Numbered from the stretch's first letter, positions 1 through 6,514 are shown. The stretch: 10,628 bases of DNA from JAYEIA01 sp964472505 (GCA_964472505.1 CAYYQW010000099.1:1-10628); one strand, 5' to 3'. Translations and numbers: made by a program. The notes: generated by a model not told the origin, from the sequence alone.

Positions 1-92
1 TAAATTGATAAAATACCAAATCTTAAACAAAAAAAGATGTGTATAGAGAGTAGCTCTTACGAGGGGCTATGGGTGGGTTCATGAAATAAACA

Positions 93-156
93 CTCCACAC
101 CTCCACAACTCCACACCTCCACAACTCCACAACTCCACAACTCCACAACTCAACAA
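93..156. repeat. 8-bp tandem repeat (ctccacaa/c), about eight copies
   Basis: Eight consecutive 8-bp units start at 93. Five read ctccacaa, two (93 and 109) read ctccacac, and the last (149) has decayed to ctcaacaa. The array ends 14 bp before the start codon of the helix-turn-helix gene, so it fills that gene's leader and promoter region. It could be an iteron-like binding array, a slippage-prone regulatory repeat, or a simple sequence expansion. The sequence alone does not decide between these. Confidence 0.9.
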
Positions 157-170
157 ATAAACAAACAATC

Positions 171-425
171 ATGCAAAACCAAATCATCCTTTCCACACCC
201 GAGTCAATCAAAGAAATCATGGTAAAAGCCTTGAAAGAATACGAAACAGAAAAAGCAGAACAGCAAAGCCAAACCAAACTCTACAGCATCAACAAAGTAT
301 CAAAAATCCTGGGCGTTTCACATACCACCGTAAAAAACCTTACAATAAACGGTACCATCCAAACCACCCCCGACAACAAAATCACCCAAAAAGAACTCAA
401 CCGCTACCTCGACACAGTACCATAG
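171..425 (+). CDS. Small helix-turn-helix protein, excisionase-like
   Basis: This 84-residue protein has a charged N-terminal helix (about residues 1-35). A MerR/excisionase-type helix-turn-helix follows at about 40-80, reading YSINKVSKILGVSHTTVKNL and then a wing-like segment leading to KELNRYL. That layout is typical of the short HTH_17/excisionase family, which bends DNA at attachment sites or regulates mobile-element genes. It lies just downstream of an 8-bp tandem repeat and upstream of a replication protein on the same strand, consistent with an excision or copy-control regulator of the element. The coding strand is strikingly C-rich and G-poor (24 C against 5 G in 361-420), unlike the genes after 6600. 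No strong Shine-Dalgarno sequence is visible, which is usual in Bacteroidota. The DNA-binding role is well supported; excisionase rather than repressor is inference. Confidence 0.8.
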   Translation: MQNQIILSTPESIKEIMVKALKEYETEKAEQQSQTKLYSINKVSKILGVSHTTVKNLTINGTIQTTPDNKITQKELNRYLDTVP

Positions 426-428
426 AGA

Positions 429-442
429 TGCGATTATTCGCA
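429..442. other. Short hairpin after the helix-turn-helix gene
   Basis: TGCGA (429-433) and TCGCA (438-442) form a perfect 5-bp stem with a TTAT loop, immediately after the stop codon of the helix-turn-helix gene. No T-tract follows, so a classical terminator is unlikely. It may belong to the structured spacer that continues to 509. Confidence 0.35.
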
Positions 443-464
443 ATTCATTCCGGCTTCTGTAAAA

Positions 465-509
465 GTAAAGACAGCCCGCGGCTGTCTTAAAAATGAGCCG
501 GTGGCTCAT
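465..509. repeat. Double-hairpin repeat, copy 1
   Basis: Two perfect hairpins lie side by side. AAGACAGCC (468-476) pairs with GGCTGTCTT (480-488) over a 3-nt loop, and ATGAGCC (493-499) pairs with GGCTCAT (503-509) over a 3-nt loop. The block shares the 12-mer gtaaagacagcc, then CTGTCT, a 7-nt spacer and GAG-C-GG with the sequence at 2859-2897, so the two are diverged copies of one repeat. It sits in the spacer before the replication gene and could act in mRNA processing, attenuation or translation control. Confidence 0.7.
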
Positions 510-564
510 AATCACCTCATAGGAAGGGCAGGAGAGGGCTCTGTAACTCAAAACATAATAAATC

Positions 565-2691
565 ATGCAATCCTATTTCAACAGCAGAATACATCAACAA
601 TTAAAGATAACCGACAAGCAGAACCAAATCCGCTTAAAATCACAAACCGGTACTGAAAGCATACACGAAATATTTTCCGAAGACAAAAACGGTAACATCA
701 GAATATTGATGTACCGATTAAACCGCGAACTTATTCAATACGATCACCCAAAAGCCAGTCCCGAGCGGCCAAGCATTTACAACGACAGAACCCAAAATTA
801 CTACATTACCCGTTTGCATCCGGACAATGTAAAAGGCGAAATGACCTCCGGAGGAAGCAGCGGAGCTAAATATCTCATTCCGAAAGGTAAAGGAACCTAT
901 CCGTTCATTCCGCCGCCGGTTATGGACAAATACGAGAAAAAGCAGAAAATCAAAACCTTGGTTCTTACCGAAGGAGCCTTCAAAGCTTTTAAAGGTGCAA
1001 TCTATGGCTTAGATATCATTGGCCTCACATCCATTACACATTATCGCGACAAAAAAACAAAAGAACTGCATTCGGACATTCTGAAAATAATAAAATCATG
1101 CAACGTTCAAAACCTGATTATGCTCTATGATGGTGATTGTTTGGATATTTCAGAAAAAGCCATTGAACAAGAAAAAGATTTATACAAAAGGCCATACGGT
1201 TTCTTCGCTTCCGCTCGAAACATCAACGATTTATTGAAAGACTACGACATAAATTTTTATTTCGCCCACATCAAAACCAAAGAAATAAAAGAAAAACCCA
1301 AAGGATTGGATGATTTACTTATCATTCGAGAAGGACACGAAAAAGCAATCATTTCCGAGCTCCGGTCATTCAGCAAAAAAGGCACATACTTTCATAAAAT
1401 CAACATCACCCATTCACAAAAAGCCCTGCAAAGATACCTCCACATCAGCAAAGTAGAAAGCTTTTACGAATATCACTGCCAAAAAATAGGCGCCAACGAA
1501 TTCATATACCTCGGTACAAAATACAAGCACAACGATTACGAAAACAAGCTTGAAGTAGTTATGCCGGCCAATGCCGAAAACTACTTTCGCATCGGCAACG
1601 ACTACTACGAACGCTTTCAGCGTCCGAACAAACACAACGACCTGGAAGAAGTCATTGCACCGCGCCTAAAAAGCACAATAACCGATGATTACGGACGCAA
1701 CTTCATAAATTTCGTTGCGAAGTACAAAGATTTTGTCAACGTACCCGACCACACCAATTACCAAAGAGTCATACACAACTGCTATAATTCTTACGCACCG
1801 TTCAACCACAATCCGGAAGAAGGCAGCTGCGAATATACGCTCAATTTTATTGAGCACATATTTCGGGAACAAAACGATCTCGGATTAGATTACCTCCAAT
1901 TGTTGTTTCAGAAACCAACACAAAAACTCCCGATTCTCTGTTTAGTTTCCAAAGAAAATTCAACAGGCAAAAGCACCTTTGCCAAATGGCTGCAGCGCAT
2001 ATTTACCCATAACGTAACGATTATCGGCAATGCCGAAATCAGCAACGATTTTAACGCACACCTTAGCTCAAAACTTGTAATTGCCATAGATGAAAGCTTT
2101 ATAGAGAAAAAAGTAATTATAGAGAAAATCAAAAATCTGGCCACCGCCGACAGCATGCCCATGAACCGGAAAGGAAAAGACATTGTAGAAATTGATTTCT
2201 TTTGTAAAATCGTACTCCTGTCAAACAATGTTGATAACTTTATCAGTGCCACCGATGAGGATATCCGGTATTGGGTACGCGAAATAAAAAAGCCCGAAAC
2301 AGAATTCACAGATTTACTTGACAAAATGCACGATGAAATCCCCGCCTTTCTCGATTATCTCGAAAAGCGAAAACTCAGCACCGAAAATAAAAGCAGAGCA
2401 TGGTTCCGACCGGCATTGATAAAAACCGAAGCCCTCAAAAGAGTCATAGAAGCCTCAAAGCCCAAAATTGTAAGAGAACTCGAAAACAACCTCCGCGAAA
2501 TGTTTCTGCAATTCGGACAAGAAGAAATTATGCTTAGCGTAAAAGACATTAAAGACCGTTTTTTTGAGAAAAGTTACCGCACCGACAGCGACTACATTAT
2601 CCGGACCCTTAAAAAAGACTTCCCAAAAGTACGGCAATACATGAATGATAAAGGCAAAGTAACCACCAAACGATACAAAATACCCTTCTGA
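565..2691 (+). CDS. Mobile-element replication protein: TOPRIM domain plus superfamily-3-type helicase
   Basis: This 708-residue protein resembles the primase/helicase proteins of phages and integrative elements. A TOPRIM-like segment lies at about 128-195: LVLTEG gives the conserved Glu136, and LYDGD gives Asp189 and Asp191, the metal-binding acidic residues. An AAA+/SF3-type ATPase follows at about 440-580. Its Walker A is KENSTGKST (463-471; Lys469), its Walker B is LVIAIDES (Asp509, Glu510), and its sensor-1-like strand is KIVLLSNN (548-555). The family is expected to unwind, and possibly prime, the element's own origin; I see no clear archaeo-eukaryotic primase domain at the N-terminus. 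The gene follows the helix-turn-helix gene with a 139-bp hairpin-bearing spacer and shares its C-rich, G-poor coding strand. The frame remains open for 52 codons after TGA 2689-2691, so the protein may be C-terminally truncated. Confidence 0.85.
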   Translation: MQSYFNSRIHQQLKITDKQNQIRLKSQTGTESIHEIFSEDKNGNIRILMYRLNRELIQYDHPKASPERPSIYNDRTQNYYITRLHPDNVKGEMTSGGSSGAKYLIPKGKGTYPFIPPPVMDKYEKKQKIKTLVLTEGAFKAFKGAIYGLDIIGLTSITHYRDKKTKELHSDILKIIKSCNVQNLIMLYDGDCLDISEKAIEQEKDLYKRPYGFFASARNINDLLKDYDINFYFAHIKTKEIKEKPKGLDDLLIIREGHEKAIISELRSFSKKGTYFHKINITHSQKALQRYLHISKVESFYEYHCQKIGANEFIYLGTKYKHNDYENKLEVVMPANAENYFRIGNDYYERFQRPNKHNDLEEVIAPRLKSTITDDYGRNFINFVAKYKDFVNVPDHTNYQRVIHNCYNSYAPFNHNPEEGSCEYTLNFIEHIFREQNDLGLDYLQLLFQKPTQKLPILCLVSKENSTGKSTFAKWLQRIFTHNVTIIGNAEISNDFNAHLSSKLVIAIDESFIEKKVIIEKIKNLATADSMPMNRKGKDIVEIDFFCKIVLLSNNVDNFISATDEDIRYWVREIKKPETEFTDLLDKMHDEIPAFLDYLEKRKLSTENKSRAWFRPALIKTEALKRVIEASKPKIVRELENNLREMFLQFGQEEIMLSVKDIKDRFFEKSYRTDSDYIIRTLKKDFPKVRQYMNDKGKVTTKRYKIPF

Positions 2692-2850
2692 GAGCAAACA
2701 GTCACTGAAAACGGAGAAGACAGCTTTGCAATAAATTACAAAGCAGCCATCGGCCACCCTTATGTATTCAAAGCAGAACAATTTTTAACACCCGACGAAC
2801 TAAAAACCTTCCAAACCAACGCCCCCGAACCCGAAGACCTTCCGTTTTAA
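2692..2850 (+). pseudogene. In-frame C-terminal remnant of the replication protein, cut off by a TGA
   Basis: Directly after the TGA at 2689-2691 the same frame continues for 52 sense codons to a TAA at 2848-2850. It reads EQTVTENGEDSF, later GHPYVFKAEQFLTPDEL, and ends EDLPF. It contains no in-frame ATG, GTG or TTG start, so it is not an independent gene. Codon use is the same as in the upstream gene. A CGA-to-TGA change in the replication gene would produce exactly this arrangement. The alternative, that the TGA is the family's normal end, would require 52 open codons by chance. Confidence 0.6.
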
Positions 2851-2853
2851 ACA

Positions 2854-2909
2854 ACCCCGTAAAGACAGCCTGCCGTCTGTCTCGAGAACGAGGCTGGTAT
2901 TCCCGGGGT
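2854..2909. repeat. Double-hairpin repeat, copy 2, with enclosing stem
   Basis: A diverged copy of the repeat at 465-509. It shares gtaaagacagcc (2859-2870), then CTGTCT (2877-2882), a 7-nt spacer and GAGGCTGG (2890-2897). AGACAG (2863-2868) can pair with CTGTCT (2877-2882). An outer stem of ACCCCG (2854-2859) and CGGGGT (2904-2909) can close the whole block. It begins just after the stop of the C-terminal remnant and lies in the leader of the next small gene. Confidence 0.6.
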
Positions 2910-2959
2910 AGGGGTCCGTTTTAAATGCCGGCGTTTCGTCTTTAAACCAAACAAAACCC

Positions 2960-3157
2960 ATGGACAAAACAGACAAAATACTAAACTACATAGACCGCCA
3001 CATGCAATACGACAAGTGGTACAATGTAAAATCCGAAGAGCAAAAACAAAGCCTACTCCAACTCATGCAAGCCAACTTCCTCCCGGACTGCGAATTCAAC
3101 AACGACTACTCCAAATTCAGGAAAGTTGATTTAAAAGAATTTGGAACTGTATATTGA
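2960..3157 (+). CDS. Small protein of unknown function in the mobile element
   Basis: I do not recognise this 65-residue protein. It is highly charged and soluble-looking, with no signal peptide or membrane segment. The N-terminal two thirds (DKILNYIDRHMQYDKWYNVK, then QSLLQLMQANFLP) look helical. It lies 109 bp after the replication-protein reading frame, on the same strand and with the same C-rich codons, so it probably belongs to the replication module. The last 11 sense codons (3122-3154) all end in A or T, unlike the preceding 54. The natural C-terminus may therefore have been replaced at a recombination junction near 3120. Confidence 0.65.
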   Translation: MDKTDKILNYIDRHMQYDKWYNVKSEEQKQSLLQLMQANFLPDCEFNNDYSKFRKVDLKEFGTVY

Positions 3158-3167
3158 CTTTATAATT

Positions 3168-3971
3168 CTATGTAAAGTTTTTTTCTTTTAGATTTATAAG
3201 TGATGAAAAAATATAGTTAGCAATATCTAATGCATTAATAATGATGTTTGCATCTATTCCATGTTTAAACTTACCGTGTGCATCAGAGTATTCTCTTCTG
3301 AAAGCCCCTAAAACATATGCGGAATTTGATATTGACTTCTTATAATTGTTCCAAACTTTTGTTTGTTCGCTTTGGTCTGAAATTCCATTTTTATTCATAA
3401 AGGTCTTATAATCTGCATCATATACTTTTACAGAATTTGAAACACGGGCTTGAAATGGTATAGACATACAATCTCCAAGATCTTTCGCTTCAAAAATTTC
3501 TTTTGTTAGTTTATCTATTATTCCACAAATTGAAGTTATTGCACCCGGAAAATCTCCATCTCTATATCTTGCCATAGCCTTCTCTATGCCTTCAGATACA
3601 ATATCATTTTCAGGCTTTAAAAGTCTGATCTGCATTCTTAGCGGAAAAGGTTCACATTTATCACTTATTGCCCATCCGGTTGTTCGTATAGTTTGTTCGA
3701 CTTCTTTTTTAAGTTCCGGTTTTGACGTGCAAATCTCCTTCAATACATTTTTTACAATTCTGTTTTGAGAATCTGAATTTTCTTCTGCAAATAGCCCATC
3801 AAGCGCATCCATTAATTGCCCTTTTGAGTTCCCGCCTTTGTATTTCTGTTGAATTTTGTGAATTTCAAACACCGGTAACCCGGCTTTTCCTCCAATTTCT
3901 TTTATTTCTGAAAACGAATATTCTTTCCGTAAAATTCCCCTGATTTGACTCCAAATATTTTTTAGTTCCAT
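3168..3971 (-). CDS. Putative abortive-infection protein, C-terminal Abi_C/HEPN-like domain
   Basis: This 267-residue cytoplasmic protein has two parts. Residues 1-105 are helical and include SEIKEIGGKAGLPVFEIHKI followed by a SKGQLMDALDGLF stretch. The length and Leu/Pro/Ser pattern recall death-like or effector-associated adaptor domains, but I cannot name a family. Residues about 126-262 resemble the abortive-infection C-terminal domain (Abi_C, placed in the HEPN superfamily). The key motif is RREYSDAHG (225-233), which gives Arg225-x6-His232 or Arg226-x5-His232, the R-x4-6-H catalytic pattern of HEPN RNases. It begins 2 bp after the stop of the exported-protein gene, so the two are co-transcribed. 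The site, between an element's replication genes and its integrase, is a common place for anti-phage cargo. Domain assignment is moderate; a defence role is inference. Confidence 0.65.
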   Translation of the reverse strand: MELKNIWSQIRGILRKEYSFSEIKEIGGKAGLPVFEIHKIQQKYKGGNSKGQLMDALDGLFAEENSDSQNRIVKNVLKEICTSKPELKKEVEQTIRTTGWAISDKCEPFPLRMQIRLLKPENDIVSEGIEKAMARYRDGDFPGAITSICGIIDKLTKEIFEAKDLGDCMSIPFQARVSNSVKVYDADYKTFMNKNGISDQSEQTKVWNNYKKSISNSAYVLGAFRREYSDAHGKFKHGIDANIIINALDIANYIFSSLINLKEKNFT

Positions 3972-3973
3972 GT

Positions 3974-4654
3974 TTATCTTTTTAATTCATCCCAGACCCC
4001 AATTTTTTCTTCTATTTCATCACGGGTTTTCTTAAAGCTTTGCCCCGTCAATTTGGAATATATTTTCGGTACATTTGCAGCATTTATATCTATTGTAAAT
4101 ATGCTTCCGTATCTTCTTTCATGATTATATTCGCTTGTATAGTAGCCTATTACGTCAATTATCATCTTATCGTTATTGAACTCATAAACAATTTTTTTAT
4201 AAGTATATTCGTTCTGTGTTTGTGTTAATGAAGGACTTATTATGTTAGCCAGACTATATTGGCTGACCATGTCATCGTCATTAATACTTATACTGTTAAT
4301 TTTTTTCACTACATTCACACCTTTCTCTGTAACGATTTTATGCCATTTAATATAAGTTTCAAGTGCAGCTGTAAAATTCTCTAATTGTTCTTTGTTCAGT
4401 TTTATTTCTTTTCTTTCTTGCCTGTAATTATCATTTATAGTGATATAATAATTAGTAGAAGAAAATGCTTTTATTGTTATCTCAAATTGTTTTCCTTGAA
4501 AACCATTATATTCTGTACCGAAATTATCTTTGAATAGTGTCTTTGTATAAAGAACTTTTGATACATTTTGAGCATTAACCAAATTTATACTTAAAGTAAT
4601 TAAGAAAATCATTAAAATTGTACGAATCATAACTTTAGATTTTAGTTTCCACAT
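3974..4654 (-). CDS. Exported protein of unknown function, paired with the Abi-like gene
   Basis: Read from the first ATG the protein has 226 residues. A signal peptide is clear: a Lys/Arg-rich start, a hydrophobic core (ILMIFLITLSINLV) and a probable signal peptidase I site at NAQ, near residue 29. There is no lipobox cysteine. A second ATG at 4628-4630 would give a more standard signal peptide (218 residues), so the true start is uncertain. The mature part has alternating beta-type stretches (FEITIKAF, YYITIND, KKIVYEF, MIIDVIGYY) and a charged helical C-terminus. I do not recognise the family. It is the first gene of a two-gene leftward unit, with only 2 bp before the Abi-like gene, an unusual partnership of a secreted and a cytoplasmic protein. 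Confidence 0.7.
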   Translation of the reverse strand: MWKLKSKVMIRTILMIFLITLSINLVNAQNVSKVLYTKTLFKDNFGTEYNGFQGKQFEITIKAFSSTNYYITINDNYRQERKEIKLNKEQLENFTAALETYIKWHKIVTEKGVNVVKKINSISINDDDMVSQYSLANIISPSLTQTQNEYTYKKIVYEFNNDKMIIDVIGYYTSEYNHERRYGSIFTIDINAANVPKIYSKLTGQSFKKTRDEIEEKIGVWDELKR

Positions 4655-4758
4655 AGTTTTATAATATTTAAATTTATTCTCAAAGCATAGTTTCTTTTGG
4701 CTCTGCCTTTTTTAGTCAGACTATTATTATTAGCGTAACAAACATAAGGTTTCTTTAT

Positions 4759-4766
4759 TATCTTTG
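4759..4766 (+). promoter_or_regulatory. Orphan promoter-like -7 element TATCTTTG
   Basis: TATCTTTG matches the Bacteroidota -7 consensus TAnnTTTG exactly and is the same octamer as in the tRNA promoter at 6605-6612. No TTTG is seen at the expected -33 distance, so it is incomplete. No gene follows on the plus strand. A transcript from here would run into the TTACA-rich region and could be a non-coding or replication-primer RNA. Confidence 0.3.
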
Positions 4767-4817
4767 CAAATGCAAAAACGTCCGCAAGTTATTTTTTTGA
4801 CAGTTTTGCGCTTTGTG

Positions 4818-5176
4818 TTACAAAACCCCTCACAATATTTACAATAAACAAAGCCCTTGTCATTCATGCAAAAGCTCTGTAAAACTATGTTTACAATTAC
4901 TTACAATATTAAAAATAAGAGACTTACAAAATAAATCGCTTTAATTTCCTTATAATCAATCGTGTAAATTTTGTAATTTTTGTAAGCCCCTATCTTACAC
5001 AGTCAAATATCACATATCCAAATTGTTACACAATTTGTAACACTGTAAACAAAACCACTTTGTATTTAGGAAAAACATAAATAAGCCTTTTTTTGTGAAT
5101 TTTTTGCCTTTTCAGGCACAAAATTACAGGTCAAAAACAACGAAAAATCATAAAGCCTTGATTTTCATTAATGTAA
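4818..5176. repeat. Cluster of TTACA/TGTAA motifs, including a 19-bp dyad
   Basis: TTACA occurs at 4818, 4839, 4891, 4901, 4924, 4995, 5026 and 5124. Its complement TGTAA occurs at 4878, 4963, 4972, 4981, 5036, 5044 and 5172. Several are phased: 4891/4901 are 10 bp apart and 4963/4972/4981 are 9 bp apart. TGTTACA (5024-5030) and TGTAACA (5036-5042) form a perfect dyad with a 5-bp centre. This is far denser than chance for AT-rich DNA and looks like a multi-site protein-binding region, such as iterons or integrase arm sites. Confidence 0.6.
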
Positions 5177-5186
5177 ACCGGATTAT

Positions 5187-5215
5187 AAAAAAAAGGTGTT
5201 TCACACCGTTTTTTT
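5187..5215. terminator. Bidirectional intrinsic terminator at the integrase stop
   Basis: GGTGT (5195-5199) pairs with ACACC (5203-5207) over a TTC loop. The stem is flanked by eight A (5187-5194) and seven T (5209-5215). Either strand therefore gives a stem followed by a T-tract. The stem contains the integrase stop codon (5201-5203), so it ends leftward integrase transcription and insulates it from the gene-free region. Confidence 0.7.
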
Positions 5216-6367
5216 ATCCAATTTCAGCATTTCTTTATACTTCAAACTATCATTCACCTTAGCATAAATCTGCGTCATTTTAATTTCGGTATGGCCCAAA
5301 ATCTTAGACACAACCTCAATAGGAATACCCATTTCCAAGCCGGTAGTAGCCAGTGTATGTCGGGCACAATGAAACGTAATGTTCTTATCAATACCGGCAA
5401 TTTTTATTAACTCCTTTAAATACTCATTTGTTTTCTGATTAGATAAAACTCGAAAAACTTTCTGGCTTTGTGAAAACTTTCGGGGCATCAATTCATGCGC
5501 TTTTTTAATGATTGGAATCGAAACATCCAGTTGAGTTTTATGCATTTTCAGGTTAATAAACAAAATTTCATTTCCGTCAATAAAACGTTTGTTGATATGC
5601 CGATACCTCAAATCCTTCAAATCCGTGTAGCGCAATCCGGTATAACACACAAACAGAAAATACCTCAAAACATTCAGTTGCCGGGCATTAAGTTTAAAAT
5701 CAGCATACAGTTTTTCCAGTTTTTCAAGTTCAGAAATGGTCAAATATTCTCGTTTACCCTTAATCTTTTTGAGTTTTATTTTAGCAAACGGATTATCCTT
5801 TATTAAGCCCTCTTCCATGCTCCAATTTATAAATGTTTTCAGGCTCGAAAGACTTTTATTAGCCGTATTCAAATTATTACCCAACTCGCTTAACATATAG
5901 TCTTTATAGCGAAGAATAAAAACCTTGTTAAGCTCGGAAAAAGCCAAATTCTTTTTAAATTTCTTGATCTTCGTTATTTGTGATTTATAAGTTTTGGCGG
6001 TTTCATTAGAGAACCGTTTCTTTTTAAGTTCATCCTCCACAAAATCATAAAAAGAAGCATCATTGTATTCCTTGTTAAACAACTTACGTTTGAAATCATC
6101 ATAAGTCAATATTCGGTCATTAAAGAAAGCATCATCAATAATACCTTCAATTTTGTTTTTATACTTTCTGATAAGCATATTCTTTCGAATTTGCATCGTA
6201 TCAGATTTCTTGACCATATTTTTTGAAAAGCTCCAATCCTTTGCTTTTACATAAATCCGAAGAGAAACATCTCGTTTACGTTTTTCGAGCATAGTTCTGG
6301 CTAAAACGCTGTGAGTTCCGTTTTTGTTTTTCTGGTCAGTTCTTAATAAAATTTTAACAGTGTTCAT
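5201..6367 (-). CDS. Tyrosine recombinase/integrase of the mobile element
   Basis: This site-specific recombinase should insert and excise the element by cutting and rejoining DNA through a 3'-phosphotyrosine intermediate. From the ATG at 6365-6367 it is 388 residues. The N-terminal arm-binding domain begins KILLRTDQKNKNG and runs to AKDW. A helical core-binding domain spans about 95-190, and the catalytic domain about 210-380. The active-site set is complete: Arg246 (TGLRYTDL), His333 and Arg336 (FHCARH), His359 (LGHTE) and nucleophile Tyr368 (QIYAK), with a Lys in KMHKTQLDV. An upstream ATG at 6397 would add 10 hydrophobic residues. I prefer 6367 because the KILLR start is typical of this Bacteroidota family and a nested repeat covers the extra segment. 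Its start lies 147 bp from the 3' end of tRNA-Met, a classic integration site. Confidence 0.92.
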   Translation of the reverse strand: MNTVKILLRTDQKNKNGTHSVLARTMLEKRKRDVSLRIYVKAKDWSFSKNMVKKSDTMQIRKNMLIRKYKNKIEGIIDDAFFNDRILTYDDFKRKLFNKEYNDASFYDFVEDELKKKRFSNETAKTYKSQITKIKKFKKNLAFSELNKVFILRYKDYMLSELGNNLNTANKSLSSLKTFINWSMEEGLIKDNPFAKIKLKKIKGKREYLTISELEKLEKLYADFKLNARQLNVLRYFLFVCYTGLRYTDLKDLRYRHINKRFIDGNEILFINLKMHKTQLDVSIPIIKKAHELMPRKFSQSQKVFRVLSNQKTNEYLKELIKIAGIDKNITFHCARHTLATTGLEMGIPIEVVSKILGHTEIKMTQIYAKVNDSLKYKEMLKLDKKTV

Positions 6368-6369
6368 AA

Positions 6370-6413
6370 GCAAAATGTTAAAAGTTAAGTGAACCATAAG
6401 TGAAACATTTTGC
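6370..6413. promoter_or_regulatory. Nested inverted and direct repeats at the integrase start
   Basis: GCAAAATGTT (6370-6379) and AACATTTTGC (6404-6413) form a perfect 10-bp inverted repeat. Between them, TAAGTGAA occurs twice (6386-6393 and 6397-6404), exactly 11 bp apart, so on one face of the helix. The block lies directly upstream of the preferred integrase ATG. It could be an operator for autoregulation, or recombinase/excisionase sites near the attachment site. Confidence 0.55.
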
Positions 6414-6468
6414 CAAAAAATTGAAAAATTCGCCTTTTAAACCTAAAACCACAAAACTCCAAAGCCCT

Positions 6469-6510
6469 AAAAAACAAAAGGTTGAAAGAATGTGCTACAT
6501 TCCTTCAACC
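6469..6510 (-). terminator. Intrinsic terminator of tRNA-Met
   Basis: On the minus strand a 14-bp stem with a 3-nt loop (6480-6510) is followed by TTTTGTTTTTT (6479-6469). The only non-Watson-Crick pair is G-T on the minus strand but A-C on the plus strand, which supports minus-strand use. It begins 4 bp beyond the tRNA 3' end, so it should end tRNA transcription and shield the integrase. Confidence 0.85.
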
Positions 6511-6514
6511 TAAC

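Larger units (their letters stand above)
4655..5200. other. Gene-free region between cargo and integrase, candidate origin or recombination region
   Basis: No convincing gene is present in these 546 bp. The stretch is very AT-rich. It holds a promoter-like TATCTTTG on the plus strand (4759), a palindrome TAGTC-A-GACTA (4713-4723), a dense set of TTACA/TGTAA motifs (4818-5176) and the integrase terminator at its right end. Low gene content plus repeated short motifs beside an integrase and a replication helicase suggests an element origin or integrase/excisionase binding region. That role is inferred. Confidence 0.5.

Noticed and set aside
93..156. CRISPR-like array
   Set aside because: The units are only 8 bp and are contiguous, with no spacers and no cas genes nearby.
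23..277. 84-codon minus-strand frame across the tandem repeat
   Set aside because: Its repetitive Val/Trp/Cys-rich sequence comes from reading the 8-bp repeat on the opposite strand, and it overlaps the well-supported helix-turn-helix gene.
2689..2691. Recoded TGA (alternative genetic code or selenocysteine)
   Set aside because: TGA also ends the integrase and the 65-residue gene in this window, and no SECIS-like hairpin was recognised directly after it. A nonsense mutation is simpler.
4770..4847. 25-codon frame starting ATG 4770
   Set aside because: It begins within 4 bp of the promoter-like box, has no ribosome-binding site and resembles no known peptide. Probably chance.
5091..5123. Hairpin TTTTGTG/CACAAAA with inner GCCT/AGGC
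   Set aside because: The inner and outer stems compete for the same base and the pairing is AT-rich, so it is weak without comparative support.
5495..5806. 103-codon plus-strand frame inside the integrase gene
   Set aside because: It is antisense to the conserved catalytic region, whose residues explain the sequence fully.
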